64,000 bases of DNA from Gambelia wislizenii (lineage: Eukaryota; Chordata; Lepidosauria; Squamata; Crotaphytidae). The notes under the pieces are model-generated. The model worked only from the letters and a program-made list of their open reading frames with translations. It had not been told where the DNA came from and made no database searches. Location of the stretch: contig JAUMIR010000001.1 in assembly GCA_030847615.1 (NCBI GenBank), forward strand, positions 179,199,001 to 179,263,000, read 5' to 3'. The translations under genes and the position numbers were made by a program. Shown here piece by piece: positions 35,309 to 45,380 of the stretch; position 1 is the stretch's first letter, and each line of letters opens with the position of its first letter.

Positions 35309-35512
35309 TGAGATTTTCAGAGGCGATTTTCGGCAGGATATATTGCAAAATAGCTCCATTGCTGCCGCGCGGCAGGGGAGCTGTTTCGGATGACGTCGTC
35401 CCTCTGCCGAAATCCTCCGTGACAGAATGGAGGAAACCGTGTCGTATTTCATTTACGATTGTTGGAGCTGTTTTGCAATATATCCTGCTGAAAATCGCGT
35501 CTGAAAATCTCC
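35309..35512. mobile_element. Foldback DNA transposon FB3
   Basis: The 204-bp inverted repeat has ends TGAGATTTTCAGAGGCG (first base changed from G) and, inverted, GGAGATTTTCAGACGCG. A 3-bp duplication TTG flanks it (35306-35308 and 35513-35515). Apart from the terminal 13 bases, its stem sequence differs from FB1, FB2 and FB4. Confidence 0.85.
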
Positions 35513-35515
35513 TTG

Positions 35516-35831
35516 GTCTGTCTTTTCCTTTCTACTGCCTTTTAAAAGCTCTTTCCTCATATGGACCATTCACTTGTGTTTGCACATCAAAGTTGTATCT
35601 ATAAGTTTCTTTTGATGTGCTGGCTGGCACGCTGTTAGCAACAGCCCAACAGACATATGTGTGTGTGTGTCCCATTTAGCCATGCCTTAGAAGTACATAA
35701 GAATCTGACTGAAAACACAAGTTTATCCTGCTTGCAATCTGGGCCCAAGCATGTGAATGGGAGGGAAAGGATACATTCAACTAGTGGTGATGCTGGGGTA
35801 TGAGACTCTGAGTTGTAATCCAAAAAAGTAA
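35516..35831. other. Unassigned non-coding stretch
   Basis: A (GT)n run lies at 35658-35670. Nothing else was recognised. Confidence 0.4.
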
Positions 35832-35833
35832 TA

Positions 35834-36962
35834 CAGTTGCCCTTCCACATTCGCAAACTTGAAATTCACGATTTTGATTATTTGCAGTTTTGGGAGGCCC
35901 CCCCAGCCCCCCCAAAACCGTGACACGGGGCCTCTGGAGGCCCCAGGAAAGCCCTGGGAGGGAGCAGGGAGGGCCAGGGAGGCCTCCACGGGGCCTTCAG
36001 AGACCTTCCAGAGGCCCTGCGAAGGCCTTGGAAGGGAGGGGGGAGGGCCAGGGAGGCCACTGGGGAGGCCTCCGGGGGGACTTGCAAGCCCCACAAAAGT
36101 CTTAGGGAGCACCGGGGAGGCCTCCGTGGGGCCCTGCGAGGCCCCGCAAAGGCCTTGGGAGGGAGGGGAGGGCTGCAAAGGCCTCCGCGGGGCCTTCAGA
36201 GACCCTCTGGAGGCCTTGCAAAGGCCTTGGGAGGGAGGGGGAGGGCCGGGGAGGCCTTCACGGGGCCCTCAGAGATGCTCCGGAGGCCCCATGAAGGCCT
36301 GGGGAAGGGGTGGGGAGGGCTGGGGAGGCAATCATGGGGCCTCCAGAGATGCTCCAGAGGCCCCATGAAGGCCTGGGGAGGGGGTGGGGTGGGCCGGGGA
36401 GGCCTTCAAGGGACCTCCAGAGATGCTCCGGAGGCCCCATGAAGGCCTGGGGAAGGGGTGGGGAGGGCTGGGGAGGTGGTCCTGGGACCTCCGGAGATGC
36501 TCCAGAGGCCCCATGAATTCCTGGGGAGGGGTGCGGAGGGCTGGGGAGGCAGTCCTGGGGCCTCCAGAGGCCCCATGAAGTCCTGGGGAGGGCTGGGGAG
36601 GGCTGGGGAGGCAGTCCTGGAGCCTCCGGAGACACTCCGGAGGCCCCATGAAGGCCTGGGGAAGGGCTGGGGAGGGTTGGGGAGGCGATCATGGGGCCTC
36701 CGGAGATGCTCCGGAGTCCCCATGAAGGCCTGGGGAGGGAGTGGGGAGGGCCGAGGAGGCCTTCAAGGGACCTCTGGAGATGCTCCGGAGGCCCCATGAA
36801 GGCCTGGGGAGGGAGGGAGAGGCGAGGGAAAGCGACTATAGGGCCTCCGGAGGCCCTGTGGTCGCTTTGGCGGGGGAGGGGGTGGGCAATTGTTATTTGC
36901 GGATTTTTCACATTTGCGGGGGTCTGGGGAACCTAACCCCCATGAATGTGAAGGGATGACTG
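35834..36962. mobile_element. Tc1/mariner (Tigger-like) MITE carrying a minisatellite
   Basis: The ends are CAGTTGCCCTTCCACATTCG and, inverted, CAGTCATCCCTTCACATTCA, flanked by TA on both sides (35832-35833 and 36963-36964). CAGT-CCCT ends with a TA duplication are typical of Tigger-type mariner relatives. No transposase is encoded. Between the 60-100 bp ends, nearly 1 kb is a G-rich tandem repeat, listed separately. Confidence 0.7.
35930..36880. repeat. 74-bp G-rich minisatellite
   Basis: There are about 12-13 units with the core GAGGCCCCATGAAGGCCTGG and a G-rich part such as GGGAGGGGGTGGGG. Unit starts at 36310, 36384 and 36458 give a 74-base period. Units to the right of about 36240 are well conserved and those to the left are diverged and of uneven length. 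Because 74 is not a multiple of 3, the array keeps open frames on both strands in rotating phase, up to 217 codons. These are not genes. The plus strand has many G-quadruplex-forming tracts. Confidence 0.9.
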
Positions 36963-36964
36963 TA

Positions 36965-37209
36965 TTTCCAACTCTGTCCAGAGATACAATAGGAGGGGGC
37001 AATCCAGGCTGATCTATCTTATTATAGAGTTGTCAAATCACCTCCATGGTCAGTTTTTAGACATGACTCAGTGCCAATTTGGACACCATTTGGCCCAGAT
37101 TCCAAGCTTTTGTTTATCTTTTTTAAAATTCTCTAGCCCTGGTAAAAGCCAGGACATATGGTCCAAAATGTGGAGGCACTGTGCCTTTTTTTCTCTCCTG
37201 TAAGTAACA
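36965..37209. other. Unassigned non-coding stretch
   Basis: Nothing recognisable was seen. Confidence 0.4.
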
Positions 37210-37900
37210 AGTCCACCCAGGACTTTCAGGCATGGAGGAAGTGAGAGTGAGTGGTGAAAGCAGTCATGTGCAAGAAACAAATGAAAGGTGACAGTGTGAG
37301 GTGAGGCAACGGAGGGTGTAGGAGAGACAGGAGAGAGACCAGTGCAAGCAGTGGTGGGCAAGAAGCAAGGGAAGGGCGTACTGGAAGAGTGAGAGATGAG
37401 GCAAGGGAGTAGGAGAGATGGGAAAATGTGTGGTGTGTGTGGTGGTGCACAAGAAGCAAGTGAGAGGTGAGGAGTAAGTAGGAAAGAAAGGAAGATTGAA
37501 TTGATCATGGATGGAAAGGGGCAGTAAGAGATGTAGTGGCAGAGTTCAAAGAGTAAAACAGCTAGGCATTATGAGGGGCAATGTGCAAGAGAGGAAGATG
37601 TGGTGTCATAGGTGAGGGAAGGAGGAAAAGAGGATAGGAGATGAAGCAGCAGAGAGTAAAGATGAAAAGAGTGGGTCATGGTAGAGGCATGAGGTGAGTC
37701 CCAAGAGGAGGAGGAATGGGGCTAGGGCAAGTTAGGAAGAGGAACTGTGCAATCCATTGCTCCCATGCCCTGAGGAAAGCAGAAGAGGGGAAGGGGCAAG
37801 AGGAGAGAGCTGATAGAAGCTTGTTAAAACAGATGCTTGATATGAATCTTCAGTTTTTTGGGGGGGAGAAATTGATCCAAACTAAAATAAAAGTAAATAA
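37210..37900. repeat. Purine-rich tract with degenerate ~80-bp repetition
   Basis: The plus strand is mostly A and G with the recurring word GCAAGAAGCAAG (37357, 37449 and a variant at 37268), GAGAGATGAGG and AGGAGAGA. It ends in an A-rich (AATA)n run near 37890-37905. The minus strand gives long pyrimidine-coded Leu/Ser/Pro frames that I read as composition effects. Confidence 0.5.
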
Positions 37901-39889
37901 ATAAGTAAAGACGGTGAGCCACATTCTACATCATCTACTTAATTACACATATGTAATTAAGTAACATCCCATGGCCCAACCTGCTTTACCAGGCATCAGC
38001 CACATTGGGTGAAGGAGGTCTGCTCTGCTGGCAACTGGGGCTTCCACCCCTCCCACAAGTTAGCAAGGCTGAACAATCAGAAACAGGACCCCTGCTGTTC
38101 CTTGTGGTAGCCTCACTCACAGGTGGGAGGGGGGTGGATACATAGCCATCTACCCCCGATTGCCAGCAGAATAGAACTCCTTCACATGAAGCAGTAGGTT
38201 CAGAAGGACTTTTTCAATCATGGGCTATTGTGACTGTAGGGAAAATGAATACAGAGCATTTACAGATGAGTAACTCCAGGTTATAGATTTGTAACTCTTA
38301 GATCAGTTGTAGGTGTAAAAAAACCAAACAGTATGAAATTCAAAATATGATGGGGGGGGGGATGCAACAATTAATGTGCTTACTTTGTATAATTAGAATA
38401 CAAATCAATGTGATTTGCATAATTCAAATAATGTAAGTTGCGCAGTATCAGCTTTCGCTAGTTTTCCGAATTTTTTTGATTAAGTTCACGAAAATGCGCA
38501 TAATTTATCGTGGGAACTAACAATCGTGTAAACTGGCATCTGCCTTTTCGAATTACTGTGAGCAGAGCTGAATCCTGATTGGTTGGAGTGACGCTTCTGC
38601 TTTATCCGAATACACTGAGAGGTTGGAGAGAAGAAATTTACCCTCCTTCTGCTTGTAACCCACTTTGGAAAACGGAGCCCTTCCTGTCTATCTTTTGGGA
38701 GGTGGGTGGGTGGGAAGATGCTTCGCTGCTTCGCTGGTATGTGTGTGTGTGTGTGTGTGTGTGCTGGAAAACAGTCGATCGCATGTTCGTTCTTTTGTTT
38801 GTTTGTCCTTCCATTCACTTGCCTTTATTCAAGGCTTCGGAGGGAGGGAAACCAAATGAGGCAAGCCCTAATTCTGTGGTGTGTGTTTGTGTGTGCATGC
38901 ATGAAGGGAATCTGCTCCACCATGCTTTTGCTTGTTCGTGCTTTCATTGACTCCTTTCTTTACAGAAGCCTTTCGGGGCTGGGGAAGATGGGGGAGTTTG
39001 GCAGATCTCTCTTTCGATCGCTTGTTTGTTTGTCCTTTTTCTTCCCTCTCATTATTTATGATCTCCATGACCCCCTCCTTGCTCCCTCCCTGCCTCCTGC
39101 CTGACTTTAATCATCTGGAGGCGATTCCCCCCCACCTTTGCCTGTGTGAATTAAGCAAAACAGAAAGTATCTGTATCTGTCTTCATCATTCGAAAATGCC
39201 AGGCATCGTGTGATTTATGCACTCCTGATGCGAAAGGAAAATAATCCGGAATCTGGCGAACTTTTTCCTGTCGCGGAACCGGCCCCTAGGACTTGTAATC
39301 TGAGAGATAGAAAATGTGTGCTTATCTATTTGACATTTTTTTCTGAACAATTCTCAGGCTTGGAGACACTTGTGCTCAGGCAGCAGTCAATGATAGCTGG
39401 AGAGAGGGCAGGACAAAATACATTAATAATCAGGGACATTGATCCCAGGAACAGTGGGAACCAATGCTGCTGACAGGTGAAAGCAAACACTAATTTTCAG
39501 TGAAATAGAATAGCCCTGCAGATTTGTTGGTGGTGCTGCAAACTTCCAGGGACTATGAAAGAAACAAAAATAAGTTTGACCAAGGAGGCATTCGTTACAA
39601 GAGGCAGGCATATTTCTATGGGGCAAAATCTTTTAACCTGCCTACTCTTTACCAAGTGAGAACATGCAAGAGAATTTAACTTGGGGAAAACCAATTATGA
39701 TTTTTGTAATAAGAAAGATAATCAGAAAAAAGTCAGAATGTCAATTGGTCTATATATAAAATGTGTATACCTAGTTGTAATAACAACAACAGAATGCAAA
39801 ACTGTGATTTACAAACCCAAAGGACTTGAAGGGAACATAGGTCTGAAAAAACTGTCAAAAAGGTTGATGTAAAAATCCTATGGATCTTT
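37901..39889. other. Unassigned stretch with a CpG-richer core (38440-39310)
   Basis: The core has more CpG than its surroundings, a (GT)11 run at 38740-38763, and two rough copies of a block containing TTGTTTGTTTGTCC (38797 and 39022). No open frame resembles a known protein. It may be an unrecognised repeat or a small CpG island. Confidence 0.35.
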
Positions 39890-40545
39890 GGACGTTATCA
39901 GACTAGCATCTAAAAACGCTGTAATTAAGTGAATGAAGATAGTGGGAACATCATGGTATTATAACACTTATTATTGCATGTAGCTGTAATCATGTGAAAG
40001 AAACACCATGGAATTACCACAAGACGACCACTAGCACTTCAAGGACGGGTGTTTACTTCCACGAGTTGGCATGGGTGAGATTTCAGTGGTCCTTGCAAGA
40101 AGACATGAGCATACTTAAAACTCCAAAAAATAAATAAAAAAAAACAAAAAACCCACACCTTAATTAACAAAGTAAACAAACACTCAAGCATTGAAACAAA
40201 CCTAAAAATGTGCAAACTAAAGGGGACAGTTCATTAAAAAAGTGTCCTGTACTTCATTTTTGCGTTCTCACCCAGACATTTTCTCACTGAGGACCGCCCA
40301 TTCATGCTGTAATCTCGCAATTACAATGGGACATGGAATTTTGAACTTCACACACAGTCAATAGCACAAAAAGAGTGTTATTGACAATCTATTGAAGACT
40401 TGTCCCATGAATGAGAAAGAACACCTTTTTCACGGCTGGAGCACAGAGTAATAATGCGAAGATGATAACGTCATGCAATAGCGGGGCCCATTTGCGCTAC
40501 CCTGATGTCATAATCCTGCAATTTTTGCCACGTCTGACAATGTCC
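39890..40545. mobile_element. MITE with GGACGTTATCAGAC ends (656 bp)
   Basis: The left end is GGACGTTATCAGAC and the right end, inverted, is GGACATTGTCAGACGTGG. Interior blocks are shared with 17980-18491 (CACACAGTCAATAGCACAAA). No transposase is encoded and no clear duplication is seen. Confidence 0.65.
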
Positions 40546-40663
40546 TCAAAGATTCAAGTTGGTAAATAAATATAACATAATATGCCATACAACAGTGGTT
40601 GAGAAAAAGAAAGTTTGGATTATAGATGTGGCAGTCCTGGAGGAAAGAAGAATCAAAGACAAA

Positions 40664-40886
40664 GGCTGTGGACACCATGCAGAAATAATGCAGTTTGACA
40701 AGGCTTTAATTATCACAGCTCCATCCTGTAGAATCCTGGGATTTGTAGTTTGTTGTGGCACCAGAGCTCTCTGAGAGAGAAGTCTAAATATCTTTAAAAA
40801 AAGACAGATCCCAGAATTCCATAGCATTGAGCCATGGTAGTTAAAGCAGTATCAAACTGCATTATTTCTGCAATGTGGCAGCAGCC
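40664..40886. mobile_element. 223-bp MITE with ~38-bp inverted repeats
   Basis: The left end GGCTGTGGACACCATGCAGA plus AATAATGCAGTTTGACA is mirrored at the right end by the inverse of GGCTGCTGCCACATTGCAGA plus AATAATGCAGTTTGATA. A second inverted pair inside is GAATCCTGGGATTTGTAG versus ATCCCAGAATTCC. The pattern is common in lizard genomes, from memory. The superfamily cannot be fixed because no duplication is clear. Confidence 0.65.
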
Positions 40887-41906
40887 AAAGAGAGGGACAT
40901 GAAAATGAAATATCAAGACCTACAAAATGGTCTGGGCAAAGAAAGCAACTATGATTCCAACAGAGTTAGGTGCTCTATGAACAATTCCAAATCAACTGAC
41001 AAACATCTGGATGAAATTACCATAGATAGAATTATATATGTATAGTAGCACAATTACAAGAAACAACACTTAATGGAATGTGCCAGATTACCCAACAATA
41101 CCTCATTAGTTACTAGATTTTGCATAGAATCTGAATTGCTAATGGTCCAAAACTCCAGTCGGTAACCCCTGGTAGACTGTAAAACCAATATAATAATAGA
41201 TGTCAGTATAAGGCCTTTCTTTAAGACACAGTGTTCTTTAAGTTAATTATGTTAAAACAAAAAAGGGGGAGAGGACCCCCAAAGGGTTTTGGCATGGTAG
41301 AAATTCTCCAGTGTGGTGCATGGTATAATTTCAAATGTGCCATACATGGTTTCACAAAATGTTGTAACCCCTGCTGAGCAAGAACAGCCAGGGGGCTTGT
41401 AGGCTGAGAGCCATTCTTCTAGCTACTGATCAGGTGTGGGACTAGGCCTTGGTGTATTCTATCTGCCTTGGTGGAGATGGAGGAAGATCACCCCAGGGAT
41501 GAGCCTACTCCTTCTCAGATGGGTTCACAAGAGCACCTGAAATGCATCCAGGTACAGCTGTGCATCTGATCAATGGCCAGGAGAAGGAAGCTGCACCTGG
41601 AAGCCCTTTGGCTTTTCTTGCACACTGAAGGGGAGGAGGAGGAGAAAAGGAAGCTGCCTCCATCCTCTCCAGCCATGAGAGGTGTACACTGCTTGGGACT
41701 TATAATCTGGCATGTGCTCCTTGCTTCTAGACCAAAAGGTTATTTCAGTGAGACCATACATACATACATACATACATAATAATCCACCCCGATTTAACAG
41801 AGGGGCGGGGTATAAATAAATTTGATGATGATGATGATGATGATGATGAATGAGATGGAACTGTGGTGTGTGTTATGGAAGGGTACTCTTGTAACACACT
41901 TATCAA
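40887..41906. other. Mostly unassigned, with a short retroposon tail
   Basis: At 41779-41822 there is a tail of the type seen in the tRNA SINEs (GAGGGGCGGGGTATAAATAA), followed by (GAT)9 at 41823-41849 and preceded by (ATAC)n. No gene was seen. Confidence 0.5.
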
Positions 41907-42064
41907 TTAAAAACTTTCTTGTTTCAGCAGGCCTTTGCTGATCTCTGCTAATGGTTGTGCTGGGATATATGTGTGTGTTGTGTATTTGTATACGTGTATG
42001 TTTTTAAATTTTAGCTGTTTTTAACTTTTTTGTTGTTTAATTCCGTTTTAACTTTTGGATTTTG
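41907..42064 (+). mobile_element. L2-like LINE 3' end, left part (outer layer of the nest)
   Basis: The stretch AAAAACTTTCTTGTTTCAGC reads as the LKTFLFQQAFADLC coding end of an L2-like LINE, followed by a T-rich untranslated end. It is cut at 42064 by L1-A. The missing part resumes at 52546. Confidence 0.65.
42050..42064. repeat. Target-site duplication of L1-A, left copy
   Basis: AACTTTTGGATTTTG is repeated exactly at 52531-52545, 10.5 kb away, just after the A-rich tail of L1-A. Confidence 0.9.
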
Positions 42065-43690
42065 ATAAATTGCCTGAATTCCATGTATGAAGTTACTTCC
42101 CAGACCCATTCTACCTATGACATCCATCATGTATTGCCATTTAAGACTGTCAAAGGCTTTTTCCGCATCCAGGAAAATCAAAGCCAGCTTCCTGTCCTGT
42201 CCGGATGTTTTTCAAAGTATTCTATTAAGTTTAGGATTTTCTGTATATTATTTCGTAAATGTCTTTTTGGCAAGAATCCTGATTGATCTATGTTTATCCA
42301 TTCATTTAAAACTAGTTTCAGTCTCTCTGCCATAATTGATGTGAAAATCTTATAATCCATGTTTAACAGTGCAATGGGTCTGTAATTTCTAACCTCTTCT
42401 GGATCTTTATTCTCCTTCAATATCAAAGCAATGTTGGCATTATTCCAAGATCTTGGTGCTTCTTCTTCTAATAATATTTTATTAAATGTCTTCCACAATG
42501 GTATTTTAAGTTCTTTCTCAAAAATCTTATAACAACTAGATGGAAATCCATCAGGACCAGGAGTTTTATTACTCTTTATTGCTCTGATTGCCTTCTCTAC
42601 TTCCTCTAATGTTATGCTTTTATTTAGTTCTTCCTTTTGTTTTTCTGTTATTTCCATATTTTTTTTGCTGATTCAAATATCTTCTCATAATTTCACTATT
42701 TTTTTCATTCACATCCGTTTCTTTAAATAGATTTTTATAATATTCTTGAAACTCTTTTCTTATTCTGTCTTGTTTTGTTATCGCTTCCCCTTTTATTCTT
42801 ATTCTCAAGATTTGTTGTTTCTCCTGTTCCTTTCACAATTTGAAAGCCAGCCATTTTCCTATTTTATTTCCGTTTTCATAAAATCTTTGCTTTGCGTATC
42901 TCATTTTTGTTTCTATTTCTAGCGCCGTTTCTCTATTCAAATATTCTCGTATAATTTTAATTTCTTTAAGCACTTTATTATCTTTTGGGTCTTTTTTGAG
43001 TTGCATTTCTTTCACTTTCAGTTCATCTTGAAGTTGCTCTCTTTTTTCTTTTATTCTTTTATTTCTTTCACAATTTATCTGCATTAGCAAACTTCTAATT
43101 ACTGCCTTGCTTACGTCCCATATGTTAAACATTGCAACATCTCCTTCTCTGTTTTCCTTGAAATAATTTTTTAAAGCTTCTTTGATTCTGTGCTGTACTT
43201 TCTCCTCTAATATCAAAGATTCTCTTAATCTCCAACTATATTTCCTTTCGATATTTTTTATCTTCACTTTTATCATATTGTGATCTGAAATTGTTCTTGG
43301 TGCCACTTCCATAGATACTATATTTTTTGCCATATTTTTTTTGAAACAAAAATCATGTCAATTCTAGAGAGAGATTTATGACTCCGAATAATATGTGTAT
43401 TCCCTAGAATTATCATACAAATACCTCCAAACATCAATCAATGACAGATCTTCCATGAACTCTGTGAATGATCTAGGTAATTTACCTTGTCTTTCTTTCA
43501 TTTTTCTATTAGACATCCTATCCTTTTGAGGGTATAGAACCCCATTCCAATCTCCTAGACATATTAAATTGTCATATTCTTCCTCCATCATCTTCTTCAA
43601 TAACTCCCGGTAGAACTTATCTCTATTTTCAGATGGTGCATAAACTGCCAATATCAGAGTTTTTTCCCCATTATTATAGTTTCTACCGCT
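42065..43690 (-). pseudogene. L1-A ORF2: endonuclease and RT part
   Basis: Going from high to low coordinates: LAVYAPSENRDKFYRELL and LICLGDWNGVLYP (endonuclease Asp-x-Asn), REYTYYSES, TISDHNMIKV (Ser-Asp-His). A Lys-rich linker follows (42833-43240), then the RT fingers NKTPGPDGFPSSCYKIF, YRPIALLNMDYKIFTSIMAERL, DQSGFLPKRHLRNN, and motif A with LDAEKAFD. Frameshifts lie near 43350, 42820, 42640 and 42180. The segment codes for the nicking and copying enzyme of L1 but is dead. Confidence 0.85.
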
Positions 43691-43740
43691 ATGTATCTTC
43701 CATTTATGTCTTTAAATACCTCTTTTGTAGGTAAATCTAT
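42065..43740 (-). mobile_element. L1-A, inverted 5' segment (twin priming)
   Basis: The minus strand codes for the L1 ORF2 endonuclease and the first half of the RT. It runs from the KDINGRY region near 43690 to LDAEKAFDSLKWQYM and GIQAIY near 42070. The plus strand from 43740 on continues with the ORF2 C-terminal part of the same element. That inverted-then-sense arrangement, inside one target duplication, is the hallmark of twin priming. Confidence 0.9.
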
Positions 43741-45366
43741 CACTGTTAGGGAGGTTGGCTGCTATTAAAATGATGGTGTTGCCAAAAATGCTTTTTTTAT
43801 TCCAAAATTTACCGATACTAAACAATAATAGATTATTTAAAATGTGGGATAAAGATTTATTGAACTTGGTTTGGATGAATAAAAAAGCAAGAATAAGATG
43901 GAAAGTCCTAACAGATGAGAAAAGCAGAGGGGGATTGGGGTTGCCAAATTTAAGCTTGTACTATAAGGCATGTGTGTTAACATGGTTGCAAGATTGGTTT
44001 AAGCTGACTAAAGATAGAATGATTACATTAGAAGGGGCTGATACCAGATACGGTTTACACACATACCTATGGTATGAGAAAGAAAAGATGGATAGAAATT
44101 TTGGGAATCATATTATCAGAAAAGCTATGTTAAAAACCTGGAAAGAAATTTAAAAATGTATATATATAAAGTTACCAACCTGGGTTTCACCACAAGAGGA
44201 TTTTCGAAAGACAGAAATGATTGAAACAACTAAATGGTGGATACATAAAGATTTACTAAACTTTCAGGAAGGAACTCATAGATTGAAATCAAGGGAGGAA
44301 CTGGAAAAGGATAATATAAATATGAATTGGTTTCAATATAGACAACTAAGGGAATGATATAATATGGATAAAAAATTATATGACATAACAAACCAACAGA
44401 AAGAATTAGATATACTGATAATGGAAAATAAAGATTTAACAGTATCAAAAATGTATAAGCTGCTATTAAAATTAGATTTAGAACCGATAGTGATAAAAGA
44501 TCACATGATCACATGGGCACAAAATATCGGACACGATATATTGTTAGAATACTGAGAAAAATTATGGAAAAGTGATTTGAAATTTACACCTTGTATGGAA
44601 TTAAAAGAGAACTGTAACAAGATGCAATACCGGTGGTATATGACACCACAAAAACTAGCTAAAATGTATAAGGGTACAGGATCAAGTTGCTGGAAATGTG
44701 GAGAAGAATCGGGCACGTTCTATCATATGTGGTGGTCATGTAAAAGAGCAAAAGAATATTGGACAATTATTCATAATTGGATAAGGAAAATATTGAAAAC
44801 AAATTTGAGGTTTAAGCCTGAAATATACTTATTGAGTATCATAGATCAAGATTTTCCAAAAGAACTAAGGAATATTATGCTATACATGACCACCACAGTG
44901 AGAATTATTTACGCCAGGTATTGGAAACAAAAGGAAATCCCAAAAGTAGAGGAATGGATGGAAAAATTGTTAGAGGTTGCACAGATGGAAAGATGTACTT
45001 GCTGGATCAAAGACAGATCACCAAATAAATTTAAGCAGGATTGGGGGAAACTGATAGATTTTTGGAAAACTGAGTGGAATAATAATGTAATAACTTGGTT
45101 AATAGATTAGGATGAAATATGATAATGATTGAAAATGGTGAAAAGCATTCCAAAAGATAGCATAAAGAGGTGATTAAGCCGCATTGTTAGAACAGTTAAG
45201 AGTGGATGTAGTTTATGAATGCATAGGAGAAAATAGGTTTTTTCTCTTAACTGATATGAAATGGTGTGGTAGCAATTAAAGAGTCAAATAATTTATGATA
45301 ATATGAACAAGTAATATATAGTATTATAGGTTGAAAGAATGTTTGATTGATAAGCAGAAAAGTTTG
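43740..45366 (+). mobile_element. L1-A, sense 3' segment
   Basis: The sense part starts in ORF2 just after the RT, at the sequence matching 50728 of L1-B. It runs through the ORF2 C-terminus and 3' untranslated region until L1-B interrupts it at 45380. Compared with L1-B, about 510 bp of ORF2 (including the YADD motif) are missing between the inverted and sense segments. Confidence 0.9.
43755..45110 (+). pseudogene. L1-A ORF2 C-terminal domain
   Basis: The segment begins AAIKMMVLPKMLFLFQNLPI. A frame break lies around 44153-44400, and the C-terminal part is open again from 44577 to 45110. The zinc-knuckle-like motif is preserved here as CWKCGEESGTFYHMWWSC (Cys-x2-Cys-x8-His-x4-Cys), near 44690-44740. 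In mammalian L1 this Cys-rich region is needed for RNA binding and retrotransposition. The same motif is broken in L1-B, so this copy is the better guide to its ancestral form. Confidence 0.8.
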
Positions 45367-45380
45367 AAAAGAGGACAACG
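45367..45380. repeat. Target-site duplication of L1-B, left copy
   Basis: AAAAGAGGACAACG recurs at 52358-52371. Both are followed by A, so the duplication may be 15 bp. Confidence 0.85.

Noticed and set aside
36258..36911. A 217-codon minus-strand frame rich in Pro and Gly
   Set aside because: It lies wholly in the 74-bp minisatellite, and similar frames exist in several phases.
37068..37508. Minus-strand frame with hydrophobic Leu/Ser/Pro composition
   Set aside because: It is the pyrimidine strand of a purine-rich tract, with no domain and no conserved start.
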